Made by a program: the position numbers and the translations under genes. From assembly GCA_024695065.1 (NCBI GenBank), contig JAILIX010000099.1, forward strand, positions 1 to 64,000: DNA of 64,000 bases, read 5' to 3'. This stretch comes from Fretibacterium sp. (GTDB lineage Bacteria; Synergistota; Synergistia; Synergistales; Aminobacteriaceae). Under the pieces are notes generated by a model. It searched no databases. It was not told the origin of the DNA and saw nothing but the letters and a program-made list of their open reading frames with translations. Every line of letters starts with the position of its first letter. Positions within the stretch are counted from its first letter, which is position 1. Below are positions 17,850 to 26,170 of the stretch, one piece after another.

Positions 17850-18977
17850 TCACCGCCGGATAAACATTGCATCCCCAAAGGAGAAAAAACGGTATCCTTC
17901 CCGCACCGCCAGCCCATAGACCGAGAGCAAAGAGGAAACCGCCCCGGCCTTGTCCCCGCCGTTCAGGTTCGCCGCAAGGGCGGCCACCAGCATCAGAAGG
18001 GAGCTCTTTGGCAGGTGAAAATTGGTTATCAGAGCATCCACGACCTGAAAATGATACCCCGGGTAGATGTAAAGCCCCGTTTCCATGCTCCCCGCCCGCA
18101 CCTCTCCGCCGCCGGCGGCCATGGACTCCAGCGTCCGCACCGCCGTCGTCCCGGAGGCGATGACACGCCCGCCCCGGGCCCGGCACTCCCTCACCGCCTG
18201 CGCCGTCGCTTCGGGGATTTCACAGGGCTCTTTATGGATCACATGGCCGCGGATATCCTGTGACTTGACCGGCCGGAACGTCCCCAGCCCCACGTGAAGC
18301 GTCACCCACGCCCGGTGAACGCCCAGGGCGTCGATACGCTCCAGAAGCTCCGGCGTGAAGTGCAGGCTCGCCGTCGGAGCGGCCACGGAGCCGTCCCGCC
18401 GGGCAAAAACCGTCTGATAGGCCGTACGCCACTCATCCCCGCTGCCATGGATATAGGGCGGCAGGGGCACATGTCCGGAGGCGTTGAGAAAAGCCAGGAT
18501 ATCCGTCCCGGCGATGCGCACCTGACGTATCCCTCCGGGTTCTTCCCCTTCAATGTGAAGGCACCGGTCCCCCACGCGCACCACTGCCCCCGTGTGCAGC
18601 TTCCGTCCCGGACGGACCAGGGCCTGCCACAGACTGAAGTCCGCCCCCCCGGAGCAGGCCTCCTGCCGGGCAAGGGGCCGGAGCAGAAACACCTCCGCCT
18701 TTCCCCCGCCGGGCACGCGCGTCCCCAGAAGGCGGGCCGGAAGGACGCGGGTGTCGTTCAGGATCAAAAGATCCTCCGGCCTCAGACAGTCCACAATGTC
18801 CCGGAAATGCCGGTGCTGAATCTCCCCGGAGCTCACGCTCCAGACCATAAGACGGGAGGAGTCCCTCGGCTCGGCCGGCGTCTGGGCGATACGATCCTCC
18901 GGGAGGAGGTAATCATAGGAATTCAGGTCAAACAGCGCGTCCTCAGGGACCGCGTGCTCTGTCCGGGAAAGGCTCAT
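17850..18977 (-). CDS. queA: tRNA S-adenosylmethionine ribosyltransferase-isomerase QueA
   Basis: 375 residues. QueA transfers and rearranges the ribosyl group of S-adenosylmethionine onto preQ1-modified tRNA to make epoxyqueuosine. Family landmarks are YDYLLPEDRIAQTP near the start, LILNDTRVLPARL, SLHFTPELL, and GLGTFRPVK with IHKEPCEIP. The open frame runs further upstream, but the ATG at 18977 overlaps the stop of the SpoIID-like gene by four bases (ATGA) and gives nearly the normal family length. It is about 15 residues longer than usual at the N-terminus. No other queuosine gene is in the window. Confidence 0.93.
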   Translation of the reverse strand: MSLSRTEHAVPEDALFDLNSYDYLLPEDRIAQTPAEPRDSSRLMVWSVSSGEIQHRHFRDIVDCLRPEDLLILNDTRVLPARLLGTRVPGGGKAEVFLLRPLARQEACSGGADFSLWQALVRPGRKLHTGAVVRVGDRCLHIEGEEPGGIRQVRIAGTDILAFLNASGHVPLPPYIHGSGDEWRTAYQTVFARRDGSVAAPTASLHFTPELLERIDALGVHRAWVTLHVGLGTFRPVKSQDIRGHVIHKEPCEIPEATAQAVRECRARGGRVIASGTTAVRTLESMAAGGGEVRAGSMETGLYIYPGYHFQVVDALITNFHLPKSSLLMLVAALAANLNGGDKAGAVSSLLSVYGLAVREGYRFFSFGDAMFIRR

Positions 18978-20404
18978 TGGTAGCGCCTGACCGCAGTTCC
19001 CGGATAATAATATGTCAGAATGCGTTCCGCATTCCAACCGTTTTTGGCCAGCGCCATCGCACCCCACTGGGACAGACCGACGCCATGTCCCCAGCCTCTG
19101 CCGTAAAAGAGAAAAGTGTCCCCTGAACGGGCAACGGTAAAACCGCCCTTGCTGCTCTCTGGCGCAGAGGGAACAGGAAGAGACGGAACTGACTTTGAGG
19201 AACGCCTTTCCTTTTTCATGGCTGCAATGGGCGTTCTATTCGTCCGTTTGAGCCCAAGATTATAATAATCCCTTTTCTTCCCCGGGTTTGAAAGCATATC
19301 GATAATCTCCAGCGTTTGAAAGACGCCTTCTGCCGTCATCTGAGAGAGCAGTTTGGCCTCTTCAAGGCTCAGGCCGCCGGATTTGTCCTGCATCGGGGCC
19401 GGCTCCTGTCCAGCCGCGCGGGACCTGGACGCAGCGGCCTTTGATGAGGCCGCTGAAGCCGTGGGCGTCAGCATCGTACTCTTCAGAAGCGATGCTCCCA
19501 TCGACAGACGAAACTGGCTGGCTTTAAGGGTCCGGGTCCCCTTTGCGCCCACGAAGGTCATATTCACGGCGCGCCCTCCCCTATCCACCTCAGAGACACG
19601 CACCTCCGAAATCGGGGCGATATTTCCTCCCCCGGAGGTCTTTGCCACGGCCCTCTCCACCGTGCTTCGGGGAATCTTTGCGGACCAGGAGGAAACCGGC
19701 GATGTATACGCGATGGGCTCGGCGACTCCCGTAAGATAAGGAACCCTCTCCCCCCACACGTGGGCATTGTTTGCCGTGTACCCTCCGCTGTCGGAGTGGA
19801 AGGGAGTGAAGGCAAGCTGCTTTCCATAAGTCAGAACAAGATCTGCCGTGCTGGACACAGCCTTGTTTGTCTTTGCTGTCTCAACCCCGGCCCCGCGATA
19901 GACCTGGTCGCTCACCGTGTCTACAACGTCATAGCCTCTTTGGGCCCGATCCAGACTCTTCCTCAGAGCGTAGGTGCGCGAGATGATGGCCTGAGCCCGG
20001 AGCGCCTCGGCGGGCCAGGACGCTCCCACCTCAGCGGGCAGCACCCCGCAAAGGTACTGTTCAACATCCAGGACATTCAGCAGCCCGGCCTTCTGCGTCA
20101 CCATAAAAATGCCGCGGTACTGCCGGCCGTTGAAACGCAGTAGGCCCTGGCTCATGATGTGCACGGGCAGAGAAAAGGCTTTTCCTCCCACAATCACGCG
20201 GGCGCCAGTCACCTTCAGGGACGCGGACTTTCCCAGAGCAAAGGTATTCCCGCTGCTCGACAATGTCATCGTCCCGTCCGAGGCAATGGCATAATCTCCC
20301 GTCTGGGAGAGGCGGACATAGATGTTCCTGGCCCCGGCCGCAGGGGCCAGAAGGAGCCAGAACAAAAAAACAGCAAAAAACCGCCTTGACGCAGCTGCTT
20401 TCAT
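18974..20404 (-). CDS. SpoIID/LytB-domain lytic enzyme
   Basis: 476 residues with an N-terminal signal sequence (FFAVFLFWLLLAPAAGA). The SpoIID/LytB core is seen in VEQYLCGVLPAEVGASWP, EALRAQAIISRTYAL and PFHSDSGGYTA. The C-terminal GRGWGHGVGLSQWGA and ILTYYYPGT complete the domain. Between them is an insertion of about 100 residues, rich in serine, alanine and lysine. In spore formers SpoIID is a glycan-cleaving lytic transglycosylase of engulfment, but relatives occur widely in non-sporulating bacteria. No sporulation gene is present here, so a role in vegetative wall remodelling is likely. ATG 20404 was preferred to TTG 20416, which sits too close to the GGAGG. Confidence 0.88.
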   Translation of the reverse strand: MKAAASRRFFAVFLFWLLLAPAAGARNIYVRLSQTGDYAIASDGTMTLSSSGNTFALGKSASLKVTGARVIVGGKAFSLPVHIMSQGLLRFNGRQYRGIFMVTQKAGLLNVLDVEQYLCGVLPAEVGASWPAEALRAQAIISRTYALRKSLDRAQRGYDVVDTVSDQVYRGAGVETAKTNKAVSSTADLVLTYGKQLAFTPFHSDSGGYTANNAHVWGERVPYLTGVAEPIAYTSPVSSWSAKIPRSTVERAVAKTSGGGNIAPISEVRVSEVDRGGRAVNMTFVGAKGTRTLKASQFRLSMGASLLKSTMLTPTASAASSKAAASRSRAAGQEPAPMQDKSGGLSLEEAKLLSQMTAEGVFQTLEIIDMLSNPGKKRDYYNLGLKRTNRTPIAAMKKERRSSKSVPSLPVPSAPESSKGGFTVARSGDTFLFYGRGWGHGVGLSQWGAMALAKNGWNAERILTYYYPGTAVRRYQ

Positions 20405-20412
20405 CAGAAGTC

Positions 20413-21534
20413 TCAATCCTCCTCAAAGGGCAGGCGCAGTCCGTCCCGGAACTGAAGCTCAGAGGGAGCTGCCTTTCCAAGGTAGGCATAGGCGCCGGAG
20501 GTGGCGCGCCGTCCCCGCGGGGTCCGCTCAAGCAGCCCTTTCTGAATCAGATAGGGCTCGTAGATGTCCTCTATGGTCTGGGCATCTTCATTCAGCGCTG
20601 CGGCAATTGTCCCCAGCCCGACGGGCCCCCCGTCAAAGAGCTCAATGATTGTCCGCAGAATACGCCGGTCCCCCTCGTCCAGCCCCTGGGCGTCAATATC
20701 CAGCATATCCATCGCCCGTACGGCAATCTCCGCATCCACATCACCGGAGCCCTGAACGGCCGCCACATCCCGCACCCGTCTCAGGAGCCGAAGCACCACC
20801 CGGGGCGTCCCCCGGGCCCGGCTGGCGATTTGAAGGGCCGCTTCCTCCGACATCCGCACGTTCAGAACCTCCGCCGCGCGGAGGGCAATATGCGCCAGTT
20901 CCCCGGCCTCGTAGAGGTCAAGCTGCTCCGTGATGCCAAACCGCGCCCGAAGCGGCGAGGTCAGCAGTCCCAGCCGCGTCGTCGCCCCGCAGAGGGTAAA
21001 GCGCGGAAGGGTGAGGCCAATGGTCTTGGCCAGCGGCCCCTTGCCCACCACGATGTGCAGCATGAAGTCCTCCATCGCAGGGTAGAGAATCTCCTCCACC
21101 TGGGCCGGCATCCGGTGAATCTCATCGATAAACAGGACGTCGTTGCGCTCAACATTCGAAACGATGGCCGCCAGGTCCCCCGCGCGTTCAAGGGCCGGTC
21201 CCGTCGTCGTGCGGAGCTGGCCCCCCATCTCCTGGGCAATGATGCCGGCAAGGGTCGTCTTGCCCAGCCCAGGAGGGCCGTAAAAGAGGATATGATCCAG
21301 CGGCTCGCCCCGCCCTCTCGCGGCGTCGATGTAGATGCGCAGCTTTTTCCGCAGTTTCTCCTGGCCAATGAACTCCGACAGGGAGCGGGGCCGGACGGTC
21401 GCGTCCTCCGGCAGACGGGGCGCAGAGAATATCCGCGGGGACGGCTCTGACTCCGGATTGCTCACGCCCCGTGGCTGGGCCGAATCGTCCGCGCCATAGG
21501 TGTCATAAGGCTGAATGGGTTCGTTGTCTGCCAC
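20413..21534 (-). CDS. ruvB: Holliday junction branch migration helicase RuvB
   Basis: 373 residues, GTG start four bases after the ruvA stop. AAA+ motor: Walker [11 protein letters not shown], Walker B LFIDEIHR, sensor 1 GATTRLGLL, then PLRARFGI; the C-terminal winged helix includes [18 protein letters not shown]. RuvB hexamers drive branch migration of RuvA-bound Holliday junctions. The first 45 residues are a poorly conserved polar extension longer than in E. coli RuvB. Confidence 0.97.
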   Translation of the reverse strand: MADNEPIQPYDTYGADDSAQPRGVSNPESEPSPRIFSAPRLPEDATVRPRSLSEFIGQEKLRKKLRIYIDAARGRGEPLDHILFYGPPGLGKTTLAGIIAQEMGGQLRTTTGPALERAGDLAAIVSNVERNDVLFIDEIHRMPAQVEEILYPAMEDFMLHIVVGKGPLAKTIGLTLPRFTLCGATTRLGLLTSPLRARFGITEQLDLYEAGELAHIALRAAEVLNVRMSEEAALQIASRARGTPRVVLRLLRRVRDVAAVQGSGDVDAEIAVRAMDMLDIDAQGLDEGDRRILRTIIELFDGGPVGLGTIAAALNEDAQTIEDIYEPYLIQKGLLERTPRGRRATSGAYAYLGKAAPSELQFRDGLRLPFEED

Positions 21535-21537
21535 TTG

Positions 21538-22158
21538 TTACCGCCCTCCCTTATGGAGTTCCCTCAGCGCAAGTTTTAACATTTTTTCCTCATCCATGCG
21601 GTCGAAGTCCTCCCCCTGCGCCGCGCGCAGAAGCGCGAGGACCGAGCTCACATCCGCCTGGGGGAAGCCCAGGGACAGCAGCGCCTCCGCCACCGTGTCC
21701 GCGGCCCGTGAGGAAGCCAGCGCCGCCCCTCCCGCCGCGGGAACAGAGTCCGCCAGTCCCTCCGGCAGCAGGTTCCTCAGTTCGAAACACAGCCGGTCCG
21801 CCGTTTTTTTGCCAATCCCCGGCACGCGGGTGAAGGCCGCCGCGTCCGCCAGCGACACCGCCCGCAGCACCTCGTCCACTGAAAGCGCTGAGAGGATGGC
21901 CATGCCCGTCCGGCCGCCCACCCCTTTGATCGTCGTCACCCTGAGGAAGAGCTCCCGCTCCCGCTCCGAGGCAAAACCATAAAGCGCCACGCCCGCCTCC
22001 GATATCTGGAGGTAAACTGTCAGCCGGACGGTCTCCCCCACACGGCACAGCCCCATCGCGGCCCGTGAACACAGCACATCAAAGCCCAGGCCGTTCACGT
22101 CCAGCAGAACGGAGTTTCCTGACGCGTTCAGGACCTCGCCCCTCAGGGAACGGATCAC
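21538..22158 (-). CDS. ruvA: Holliday junction-binding protein RuvA
   Basis: 206 residues with a GTG start that overlaps the ruvC stop (GTGA). N-terminal OB fold, then two helix-hairpin-helix motifs (TTIKGVGGRTGMAILSAL and RVPGIGKKTADRL), and a C-terminal domain III with LLSLGFPQADV that contacts RuvB. The tetramer holds the four-way junction open for RuvB and RuvC. Gene order yebC-ruvC-ruvA-ruvB is the classical cluster. Confidence 0.97.
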   Translation of the reverse strand: MIRSLRGEVLNASGNSVLLDVNGLGFDVLCSRAAMGLCRVGETVRLTVYLQISEAGVALYGFASERERELFLRVTTIKGVGGRTGMAILSALSVDEVLRAVSLADAAAFTRVPGIGKKTADRLCFELRNLLPEGLADSVPAAGGAALASSRAADTVAEALLSLGFPQADVSSVLALLRAAQGEDFDRMDEEKMLKLALRELHKGGR

Positions 22159-22700
22159 GGCAGGCTCCCGGTCCTCTCCAGCGCCAGCCCCGTGATGGCG
22201 GCGGCCAGAGCGTCGGCTGTGTCATCCGGCTTCGGGACCGTGTCGAGGTCAAGGAAACGCTGCACCATCCGCTGCACCTGCGTCTTGTCCGCCCCTCCTG
22301 TGCCGCAGAGAGCCAGTTTAATCTGGTTCGGCTTCGGCTCGAGGACCGGAAGGCCGTGCTGCGCCGACAGGAGCATCACAATCCCCCTGGCCTGCCAGAC
22401 GTACTCCGCCGTCGTGGTGTTGTGCCCGAAGAACAGACGCTCCACGGACATAAAATCCGGCCCGTCCCCGCCCTCCGGGGAAACAATCTGCTCTCCCAGC
22501 TCCTCATAAATCTGAAGAAGCCTCTGGGTGAAGGGCAGCTTTGGGCTTGTCTCAATACAGCCATAGCGCAGGGCACGAAGGCGGGAGCCGGACTGCTCCA
22601 CCACCCCGTACCCCACGCGGGCCAGCCCCGGATCGACGCCAAGACAAACCCTCCCCCTGGGGGAAGGGACCTCAGAGTCCTGCCGGGAAAGGGGAGGCAC
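22155..22700 (-). CDS. ruvC: Holliday junction resolvase RuvC
   Basis: About 181 residues. The catalytic acids are seen in LGVDPGLARVGYG (first Asp), SVERLFFGHN (Glu) and KPDDTADALAAAI (paired Asp). It cleaves symmetric strands at Holliday junctions. The open frame continues upstream inside yebC, but that part is a shadow of yebC. GTG at 22700, eight bases after the yebC stop, gives the usual family length; its Shine-Dalgarno (GGGGGA) is unusually close, so the exact start is uncertain. Confidence 0.93.
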   Translation of the reverse strand: MPPLSRQDSEVPSPRGRVCLGVDPGLARVGYGVVEQSGSRLRALRYGCIETSPKLPFTQRLLQIYEELGEQIVSPEGGDGPDFMSVERLFFGHNTTTAEYVWQARGIVMLLSAQHGLPVLEPKPNQIKLALCGTGGADKTQVQRMVQRFLDLDTVPKPDDTADALAAAITGLALERTGSLP

Positions 22701-22707
22701 TCCCCCG

Positions 22708-23463
22708 TTATTCAGCGTCAAGCTGGGACGCAACCTCGTCCGGAATGTCGACGTTTGAGTAGACGTTCTGGACGTCGTCGTGCTCCTCCAGTGCGTCGAG
22801 GAGGCGCATAACCTTGCGCGCCGACTCCACATCCGACACCGTGACAGGCGTCTTGGCAATCTGTGAGACCTCCGCGCTCTCCACCACGTATTTGGCCGCC
22901 TCAAGGGCCTTCTGAAGCCCGTCCAGGTCGCTGGGCTCACAGTAAACCGTGAAGCCGCCGTCGGAGGCCTCCATGTCCGACATCCCCGCATCAAGGCCGC
23001 AGGCCATCAACTCGTCCTCGTCCAGGCCTTCGCCCTTGACCTCGATGACGCCCCGCCGGTCGAACATCCATGCCACACTGCCGCCCTCGCCCATCTGACC
23101 GCCGTTGCGGGTCAGGAGGGCGCGGATCTCCGGCGTCGTGCGGTTGCGGTTGTCCGTCATCACATCCACCAGCACGGCGACGCCTGCGGGCCCGCGGACC
23201 TCGTAGGTCAGCTCGTCATAGCTCACATCGCCCAGTTCACCCGTGCCGCGCTTTATGGCGCGGGTAATGTTGTCCATGGGGACGCTGACGGCCTTGGCGC
23301 GCTCGATGGCGGTCTTGAGACGCATATTCATGCCGGGGTCGCCGCCGCCCTCTTTGGCCGCAATGATGATGGCGCGGACCAGTTTCTGGAAGAGGTTGCC
23401 CCTCTTGGCGTCCTGCGCCGCCTTACGGTGTTTGATGTTCGCCCATTTGGAATGTCCTGACAA
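22708..23463 (-). CDS. yebC: YebC/PmpR (TACO1) family protein
   Basis: 251 residues, TTG start behind GAGGTGA. The N-terminal signature SGHSKWANIKHRKAAQDAKR and the acidic C-terminal domain (DEVASQLDAE) are typical. The family was annotated as transcription regulators; recent work links bacterial and mitochondrial members to relief of ribosome stalling at proline-rich stretches. It heads the yebC-ruvCAB operon. A TATAAT-like box lies about 65 bp upstream (23529-23534 on the minus strand), without a convincing -35. Confidence 0.95.
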   Translation of the reverse strand: MSGHSKWANIKHRKAAQDAKRGNLFQKLVRAIIIAAKEGGGDPGMNMRLKTAIERAKAVSVPMDNITRAIKRGTGELGDVSYDELTYEVRGPAGVAVLVDVMTDNRNRTTPEIRALLTRNGGQMGEGGSVAWMFDRRGVIEVKGEGLDEDELMACGLDAGMSDMEASDGGFTVYCEPSDLDGLQKALEAAKYVVESAEVSQIAKTPVTVSDVESARKVMRLLDALEEHDDVQNVYSNVDIPDEVASQLDAE

Positions 23464-23555
23464 AATAAATCACCTCAAAAAAATTTCAGCTTGTCGTCAG
23501 GGGAAAATGCCCCCTAAAGAACTTTACTATTATAAAGTATAATTTCTTCCCGCGG

Positions 23556-24290
23556 TCACAGAATCCGGCATACAGGCACCGGACGGCGCTTATGGCCGCT
23601 TCTGCGCCGGAGTTCCTCGATGCGGTCCCGGACCCTTGGCTCCGCTTCGCCTGTCAGCAGATAACGGTCCAGATCTTCGTAGGAGAAGCCCATCTCCCCC
23701 TCATCCGTCTGCCCTTCCCACAGGCCGGCGGTGGGGGCCTTCACGATAATCCGCTCCGGCACGTCCAGAACTCTGGCTGCGGCCCGGACCTCCGTTTTAA
23801 ACAGGTCCGCCAGAGGCCAGAGGTCCGACGCAGAATCACCGTACTTGGTGAAATACCCCGTCTCGTACTCAGAACGGTTGCTCGTTCCGCAGACCAGCAG
23901 GTTCTCTGTCTGTGCCGCGGCGTAGAGCGTGGACATCCGCAGCCGGGCCTTGAGGTTCGCGCCCGCCATCCGGGAAAGGGTGACCTTCGCCCTCTCCAGT
24001 TCACCGGACAACGCATCAAAAGCCGCTGTCAGGTCCACCGTCCGGCAGGGAATGTCCAGAGCTTCCGCCGTGAGAAGGGCGTCCTCCGCGTCCACAGAGG
24101 CACTGTGGCAGGGCAGGATAAGGGCCAGCATATCATGGCCGAAGACACGTCTGCCCAGCGCGGCCACGACGGCGGAGTCCACGCCGCCAGACAGGCCGAC
24201 AGCAATTCCCTTTGCTCCGGCCTTTTCCACCTCGGCCCTCAGCCATTCCTCAACACACTCCACAATTCTTTCCCCATCGCGAAAACTCAA
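23556..24290 (-). CDS. nadE: NH3-dependent NAD+ synthetase
   Basis: 244 residues. The ATP-pyrophosphatase loop LSGGVDSAVV lies near residue 33, and GTSNRSEYETGYFTKYGD plus PTAGLWEGQTDEGEMG are the NadE signatures for NaAD and ATP binding. No glutaminase (nitrilase) domain is present, so ammonia is the nitrogen donor. It makes NAD+ from nicotinic acid adenine dinucleotide. TTG at 24290 was chosen because GGGAGGGAG precedes it by about five bases; a TTG at 24308 has no ribosome binding site. Confidence 0.95.
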   Translation of the reverse strand: MSFRDGERIVECVEEWLRAEVEKAGAKGIAVGLSGGVDSAVVAALGRRVFGHDMLALILPCHSASVDAEDALLTAEALDIPCRTVDLTAAFDALSGELERAKVTLSRMAGANLKARLRMSTLYAAAQTENLLVCGTSNRSEYETGYFTKYGDSASDLWPLADLFKTEVRAAARVLDVPERIIVKAPTAGLWEGQTDEGEMGFSYEDLDRYLLTGEAEPRVRDRIEELRRRSGHKRRPVPVCRIL

Positions 24291-24324
24291 GCGGCTCCCT
24301 CCCCGCAAAACTCAGTGATATTTT

Positions 24325-24352
24325 ATTATAACGCACCCTGTCCTTTCCTGAA
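24325..24352 (-). promoter_or_regulatory. Candidate nadE promoter
   Basis: On the minus strand TTCAGG (24352-24347), 16-bp spacer, TATAAT (24330-24325). The -10 is perfect, the -35 weak. It lies about 35 bp before the nadE start. Confidence 0.4.
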
Positions 24353-24411
24353 CAGACAGACCGGAACGTCCTCCATCCGCAGGCTTGTCCTCCCGCCGTG
24401 AAAAATTAAAC

Positions 24412-24439
24412 TTGCGCGCTGGCCGACAAGCTGTAAAAT
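24412..24439 (+). promoter_or_regulatory. Promoter of the first TRAP transporter operon
   Basis: TTGCGC (24412-24417), 16-bp spacer, TAAAAT (24434-24439), about 65 bp before dctP. A small CCGGA/TCCGG hairpin lies in the leader. Confidence 0.5.
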
Positions 24440-24504
24440 ATGAATAAGAGGTTCCGGACAACACTCCGGGATGAATCTATATTTCTTAAGGAGGCTGTAT
24501 CGTT

Positions 24505-25491
24505 ATGAAGAAGTTGTTTGCCCTGTTCCTGATTCTGGTGGTGGCGCTGAGCGCTTCCGCAGCCGTGGCGGCACCTGTGAAGCTGACCTACGCCGAAGTC
24601 AACCCTGTGAAGGGTACGATTGTCGGTCAGGTTGCCCTGTCCTTCAAGCAGAAGGTTGAAGAGCTTTCCGGCGGCGAGATCGTGATCGATATCCAGGACA
24701 GCGGCGTGCTGGGTTCTGAGGCTCAGGTCCTTGACGGCATCCTGGGCGGCGGCGACACCGTGGACATCTCCCGCATCTCCGCGTTTGCTCTGACCAGCTA
24801 CGGCTGCCAGAAGGCCATGTTGCTTTCCATACCCTACACCTTCGTGAGCCGCGAGCATTTCTGGAAGTTCGCCAACAGCCCTCTGGCTGCTGAGTTTCTG
24901 GCTGAGCCCCAGACCATCGGTCTGCCGCTGCGCGGCATTTGCTACGGTGAGGAGGGCTTCCGTCACTTCTTCCTTAAAGATGCTGTCAGCGGAATCAAGG
25001 ACCTCAAGGGCAGGAAGATCCGCGTCTCTGACGACCCCGTCATGACGGGCATGGTCCGCGACCTCGGCGCCAGCCCCACGGTCGTCTCCTTCACGGAGCT
25101 TTACAGCGCCCTTCAGACCGGCGTGACCGACGGTGCGGAGCAGCCCATCGCCAACTACAAGTCCAACTCCTTCCAGGAGGTTGCCCCCTACCTGCTGCTT
25201 GACGGCCACACCCTGGGCGCCATTCAGATCGTCGTGGCGGACACCGGCTGGAACAAGCTGAACGATAAGCAGCGCGGCTGGCTCATGGAGGCCGGCAAGT
25301 ACGTGCAGCAGGAGAACGCGAAGATCTCCGCCGCCGCTGAGGAGAAGGTCCTCGATGAACTGAAGGCCGCCGGAATCCACGTTATCGAAGTTCCGGACAA
25401 GACTCCCTGGGTTGAGGCCTGCCAGAACACCATCAAGGCCAACACCGCCAGCCAGGCCGAGCTCTACAAGCAGCTCGTCGATATGCAGTAG
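24505..25491 (+). CDS. dctP: TRAP transporter solute-binding protein DctP (system 1)
   Basis: 328 residues with a cleavable signal peptide (KKLFALFLILVVALSASAAVA) and a periplasmic DctP/TAXI-type fold. LKGRKIRVSDDP holds the conserved arginine that pairs with the substrate carboxylate in this family, and LYSALQTGVTDGAEQP is a family signature. It binds a small organic acid and delivers it to DctQM for sodium-coupled import; the substrate is not readable from sequence. The ATG follows TAAGGAGG. A terminator separates it from dctQ, which would give excess binding protein over membrane parts. Confidence 0.93.
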   Translation: MKKLFALFLILVVALSASAAVAAPVKLTYAEVNPVKGTIVGQVALSFKQKVEELSGGEIVIDIQDSGVLGSEAQVLDGILGGGDTVDISRISAFALTSYGCQKAMLLSIPYTFVSREHFWKFANSPLAAEFLAEPQTIGLPLRGICYGEEGFRHFFLKDAVSGIKDLKGRKIRVSDDPVMTGMVRDLGASPTVVSFTELYSALQTGVTDGAEQPIANYKSNSFQEVAPYLLLDGHTLGAIQIVVADTGWNKLNDKQRGWLMEAGKYVQQENAKISAAAEEKVLDELKAAGIHVIEVPDKTPWVEACQNTIKANTASQAELYKQLVDMQ

Positions 25492-25522
25492 TACCCGCTT
25501 CGTAAAACATCCATGAGCACGG

Positions 25523-25564
25523 GGCGCAGGGAGCTGATACAGATGTATCCCCCTGCGCCTTTTT
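25523..25564 (+). terminator. Terminator/attenuator between dctP and dctQ
   Basis: GGCGCAGGG (25523-25531) pairs with CCCTGCGCC (25551-25559), with inner GATAC/GTATC pairing, followed by TTTTT. Partial readthrough would express dctQM at a lower level than dctP. Confidence 0.85.
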
Positions 25565-25636
25565 GAAACTCAGACCTGGTGGCTTCAGGGGGCCATTTTC
25601 CCCTGAGTTTAGCATCGGAAAGGAGCGAATGACGCC

Positions 25637-26170
25637 GTGCCCGGCATCTTTAAGACACTGGAGAAACTTCGCCCGGTCTATGACTGGACGGACAAGATTA
25701 TTATGTTTATCTGCAAACTGCTCCTGATTGGCGACATCGCCATCACGACAATGGCGGTGACGGGGCGCTATGTCTCCTTTATCCCCGACCCTGCATGGAG
25801 CGAACAGATGGTTCTGACCCTCATGGTTTATATGGCGGTGCTCTCCGCAACGCTGGCCATCCGCCGGCGCGCCCACATCCGCATGACCGCCTTCGACAAG
25901 TACCTCCCCCGGAAATTGGTCAACACACTGGACCTGATAGCCGATCTCTCTGTGCTGGGGCTGGGCGTTGTCATGCTTGTGTACGGCATAAAGGTCTGCA
26001 ACTCCCCCCTGGCCCGCTTCGGCAAGTACGAGTCCCTTCCGCAGCTGAGCCGCGTGTGGATGTACCTTCCTGTGCCCATTGCGGGAGCCGGGATGATTAT
26101 CTTCGAGCTGGAGCAGGTCTTTCAGCGTCTGGAGTCCTTTTTCTCTGTCGAAAATAAGGAGGCCGCATGA
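25637..26170 (+). CDS. dctQ: TRAP transporter small permease DctQ (system 1)
   Basis: 177 residues with four predicted membrane helices (about 22-42, 54-76, 95-115, 135-158), the normal layout of DctQ. SEQMVLTLMVYMAVLSATLAI with RRRAHIRM is the conserved DctQ region. GTG start behind AAGGAGC. The stop overlaps the start of dctM (ATGATGA), so the two membrane subunits are translated together. Confidence 0.92.
   Translation: MPGIFKTLEKLRPVYDWTDKIIMFICKLLLIGDIAITTMAVTGRYVSFIPDPAWSEQMVLTLMVYMAVLSATLAIRRRAHIRMTAFDKYLPRKLVNTLDLIADLSVLGLGVVMLVYGIKVCNSPLARFGKYESLPQLSRVWMYLPVPIAGAGMIIFELEQVFQRLESFFSVENKEAA

Noticed and set aside
22701-22994. N-terminal extension of the ruvC frame into yebC
   Set aside because: The extension has the composition of a shifted yebC reading frame, while RuvC homology begins after the yebC stop.
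24406-25380. A 324-codon minus-strand frame opposite dctP
   Set aside because: Shadow of dctP, which has a signal peptide, ribosome binding site and family motifs.
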